Shown: piece by piece, positions 61,651 through 64,000 of the stretch
How positions within the stretch are numbered: the first letter of the stretch is position 1
Layout of the letters: every line of letters starts with the position of its first letter
Source: JARRLC01 sp050290865
GTDB taxonomy: Bacteria > Pseudomonadota > Alphaproteobacteria > Rhizobiales > Rhodomicrobiaceae
Length of the DNA: 64,000 bases
NCBI GenBank assembly: GCA_050290865.1
Contig: JBNKIW010000010.1
Location: forward strand, 1-64,000
Reading direction: 5' to 3'
Translations under genes and position numbers: made by a program
Notes under the pieces: model-generated
The model's database searches: none
The model's input: the letters and a program-made list of their open reading frames with translations, nothing else
Told to the model about the DNA's origin: nothing

Positions 61651-64000
61651 ATGGACGAGCTACTGAGCGAATTCCTGACCGAGACGGCGGAACATCTGGA
61701 AGGCGTCGAAACCCAGCTCGTCCAGTTCGAGCGCGACCCGGGTGATGCCTCGCTGGTCGCCGGCATCTTCCGGCTCGTCCATACGATCAAGGGCACGTCG
61801 AGCTTTCTCGGGCTGCACCGCCTGCAGCACGTCGGGCACGCCGCGGAGACCCTGATAGGCAAGCTCCGCGACGGCGCGCCGCCCACCGAGGAAATGGTTT
61901 CGCTGATCCTGGAGGCGATCGACCGCATCAAGGCGATCGTGGACGACATCCGGCGGTTGGGCGAGGAACCCGCGGGCGACGACTCCGAACTCATCAACGC
62001 GCTGGAAGCCAACGCCGAGGAATGCGTCATCGGCGGACCTGCCGCGGCTGTACAGGAAGCAGTGGCCCCCGAGGCCGCGCCCAAGGAAGAGCCCAAGGAA
62101 GAGCCCAAGCAGGCGGCTCCGAAGAAGGCGAAGGCTCCGAGGAAAGAAAAGGCCGCCCGCAAAGAGGAAGCCGCGAAGAAAGCGGAAGCGGCGGAAGCCG
62201 CCGCGGAGGCGGAAGCGGAAGCAGAGGCCGCCGCGGAAGCAGCGGCGGAAGCCGAAGAGGAAGAGGCCCCTGCGCCGGTCGCGGCGCCCCCGCCTGCCGG
62301 TGGTGGCCAGAAGCCGCCCGCCTCGCGACCTGGCGCGGCGGAAGCGGTCGGGAAACCTCAGGGCGCCGGTCCGGCGCGCAGCGCCGAGACGATCCGCGTC
62401 GCTGTGGACACGATCGAGCGCATCATGCAGCTCGTCTCCGAACTGGTGCTGACGCGCAACCAGCTCCTCGAACTCACGCGCAATCGCGAGAACGACGTGA
62501 TCAAGCCGCCGCTGCAGCGGCTTTCGAGCCTGACCACCGACCTGCAGGACGCGGTGATGCGCGCCCGCATGCAGCCGGTCGGCCGCCTGTTCTCGAGCCT
62601 GCCGCGTCTCGTCCGCGAGCTGTGCACCGATCTCAGCAAGAAGATCGACCTCATAACCGAGGGGGCCGACACCGAACTCGACCGCCAGCTCATCGAAGTG
62701 CTGCGCGATCCGATGACGCACATCATCCGCAACTGCGCCGACCACGGCATCGAAACGCCGGAAGAGCGCGTCGCTGCGGGCAAGCCCGAATTCGGTGAAA
62801 TCCGGGTCTCGGCGTCGCATGAGGCCGGCCAGATCACGCTCGACATTTTCGACGACGGCCGCGGCCTCAATCTCGAAAGGATCAAGCAGAAGGCCATCAG
62901 CCAGGGCCTGACGACCGAGGGGCAGCTCGCTCAACTGAGCACCGAGGAAATCTGTCAATTCACCTTCGCGCCCGGTTTCTCCACCGCTGCCAAAGTGACG
63001 AGCGTCTCGGGACGCGGCGTCGGCATGGACGTCGTGCGCTCGAATATCGAGTCGATCGGCGGCTCGGTGTCGCTCACGACGGTGCCCGGCAAGAGCACCC
63101 GCGTCTCGCTGAAAATCCCCCTCACGCTGGCCATTGCTCCGGCGCTCATCGTCCGCGTCGCCAACCAGCGCTTCGCTCTGCCGCAACATGCGGTGGTGGA
63201 AGCCGTGGGCCTCGGCAAGGACTCGCGCCATGTCATCGAGAAGGTGCAGGACGCGCTGGTGCTGAAGCTGCGCGATGAAGTGGTACCCGTGCTCGATCTC
63301 AGCACCATTCTGAGCATCGAAAACGAGCAGGAGGAAAACGAGCAACTCGTCGTCATCCTCCGCGTCGGCACGGATTCTTTCGGCATCCGGGTCGATGAAG
63401 TTCTCGATGTGCAGGAAATCGTCGTCAAGCCGCTCAATCCGTCGCTGGCCCATCTCAAGGCGTTCGCCGGCCAGACGATTCTGGGCGACGGCTCGGTGGT
63501 GCTGATCCTCGATCCGAGCGGCATCGGCACGCGGCTCGGTATCGAGAAGTCCTCGGAGAAGCGCGAAGCCGCCAAGGAGGTACACGGTCCCGTGGAAAGC
63601 ACACGTCTCGTCCTCTTCCGCGCTGGCGAAGGCCTGCCCAAGGTTCTGCCGCTCTCGCTCCTGTCGCGTATCGAGATGGTGGAGCCCGCGCGCATCGCCC
63701 AGTCCGACAACCGTTATGTGATGCTGCATCAGGGCCGCCTGATGCCGCTTCTCCCGACCTCGCCGATGCAGGAGATCGGGCAGGCGGGGCATCCCGTGCT
63801 GGTCATCACCGCGAACAACCGAACCATCGGCCTGCTGGTCGACGAGATCATCGACATCGTCGAGGAGAAGCTCGATATCCAGCTTCCGAGCCTCACGGAC
63901 GACGTCGTCGGGTCCGCGGAGATCAAGGGCGAGCCGGTCGAACTCATCGACGTCACCTATTACCTTCAGGCGGCCTACTCCACCATAAACGAGGAGGAGG
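61651..64000 (+). CDS. cheA: Chemotaxis histidine kinase CheA (3' end beyond the window)
   Basis: At least 783 residues, with no stop before the window edge. The HPt domain has H44 in RLVHTIKGTSSFLG. A long Ala/Glu/Lys-rich linker (about 130-245) replaces the usual P2 region. The dimerisation helix and ATPase follow (ETIRVAVDTIERIM; N-box HIIRNCADHGIE; DDGRGLN; SGRGVGMDVV). The C-terminus shows two CheW-like segments in tandem (about 490-625 and 650-780) instead of one. ATG 61651 follows GAGGG. It receives signals from receptors and phosphorylates CheY. The unknown gene just upstream is probably in the same operon. Confidence 0.95.
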   Translation, partial: MDELLSEFLTETAEHLEGVETQLVQFERDPGDASLVAGIFRLVHTIKGTSSFLGLHRLQHVGHAAETLIGKLRDGAPPTEEMVSLILEAIDRIKAIVDDIRRLGEEPAGDDSELINALEANAEECVIGGPAAAVQEAVAPEAAPKEEPKEEPKQAAPKKAKAPRKEKAARKEEAAKKAEAAEAAAEAEAEAEAAAEAAAEAEEEEAPAPVAAPPPAGGGQKPPASRPGAAEAVGKPQGAGPARSAETIRVAVDTIERIMQLVSELVLTRNQLLELTRNRENDVIKPPLQRLSSLTTDLQDAVMRARMQPVGRLFSSLPRLVRELCTDLSKKIDLITEGADTELDRQLIEVLRDPMTHIIRNCADHGIETPEERVAAGKPEFGEIRVSASHEAGQITLDIFDDGRGLNLERIKQKAISQGLTTEGQLAQLSTEEICQFTFAPGFSTAAKVTSVSGRGVGMDVVRSNIESIGGSVSLTTVPGKSTRVSLKIPLTLAIAPALIVRVANQRFALPQHAVVEAVGLGKDSRHVIEKVQDALVLKLRDEVVPVLDLSTILSIENEQEENEQLVVILRVGTDSFGIRVDEVLDVQEIVVKPLNPSLAHLKAFAGQTILGDGSVVLILDPSGIGTRLGIEKSSEKREAAKEVHGPVESTRLVLFRAGEGLPKVLPLSLLSRIEMVEPARIAQSDNRYVMLHQGRLMPLLPTSPMQEIGQAGHPVLVITANNRTIGLLVDEIIDIVEEKLDIQLPSLTDDVVGSAEIKGEPVELIDVTYYLQAAYSTINEEE

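Noticed and set aside
61660..63792. 710-codon minus-strand open frame opposite cheA
   Set aside because: The plus strand encodes an unmistakable CheA; the antisense frame is a by-product of GC-rich third positions.
1..64000. CRISPR arrays, restriction-modification or toxin-antitoxin systems
   Set aside because: No regularly spaced direct repeats, and no gene with nuclease, methylase-specificity or toxin/antitoxin signatures was seen on reading both strands.

Overview
The window comes from the chromosome of a GC-rich alphaproteobacterium, most likely in the order Hyphomicrobiales. The evidence is gene content and neighbourhoods: the dciA-dsbA-smc block, an rlpA-dac-tmk-holB-metG-tatD operon, aerobic-type cobS, an Omp25/RopB-like outer membrane protein, and a flagellar block holding motA, fliN, flhB, a DUF1217 gene, flgF and fliI. 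The genus cannot be fixed from the sequence. Most of the window is ordinary core genome. Small islands of decayed mobile DNA mark the accessory parts.

Layout. 1-1070: scar of an integrated element (IS4-type transposase remnant, tyrosine integrase remnant, intact tRNA-Val, and a second degenerate 5' half of a tRNA-Val). 1.3-9.0 kb: a DD-carboxypeptidase, a DciA/DUF721 protein, two tandem thioredoxin-fold DsbA-like proteins (the second a predicted lipoprotein), SMC, and a gamma-type carbonic anhydrase. 9.2-17.2 kb: a transglutaminase-like cysteine peptidase, a CBS-domain protein, an ISAzo13-type transposase remnant, an RND efflux adaptor/permease pair, an IS5-type (IS427-like) remnant touching the permease stop codon, and about 1 kb of decayed AT-rich DNA. 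17.2-20.6 kb: gph-like phosphatase, rsfS, rlmH and an outer membrane beta-barrel. 20.7-30.3 kb: a long minus-strand run, rluB-rsmD and then rlpA-dac-tmk-holB-metG-tatD-MBL hydrolase.

30.4-41.2 kb: an unrecognised 367-residue protein, two tandem globin-like proteins, a GNAT, an aquaporin, BolA, a J-domain protein, an orphan CobS, a methyltransferase, superoxide dismutase, an isochorismatase-family hydrolase, and infA-maf-yacG. 41.2-53.7 kb: ETF-ubiquinone oxidoreductase, a family 4-like uracil-DNA glycosylase, an ABC exporter, cysH, a degenerate tyrosine recombinase, malate synthase, carA, a cold-shock protein, and a DsrL/GltD-like iron-sulfur flavoprotein. 54.0-64.0 kb: motility and chemotaxis genes, ending inside a cheA whose 3' end lies beyond the window.

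The genes work mainly in peptidoglycan trimming and septation (two S11 carboxypeptidases, RlpA), chromosome replication and segregation (DciA, HolB, TMK, SMC), ribosome maturation (RsmD, RluB, RlmH, RsfS, IF-1), central metabolism and electron transfer, and motility. I found no CRISPR array, restriction-modification system, toxin-antitoxin pair or secondary metabolite cluster. The least explained items are the 367-residue protein divergent from rluB, the globin-like pair, the orphan DsrL-like flavoprotein, the unknown genes in the flagellar block, and several strong inverted repeats in intergenic DNA.
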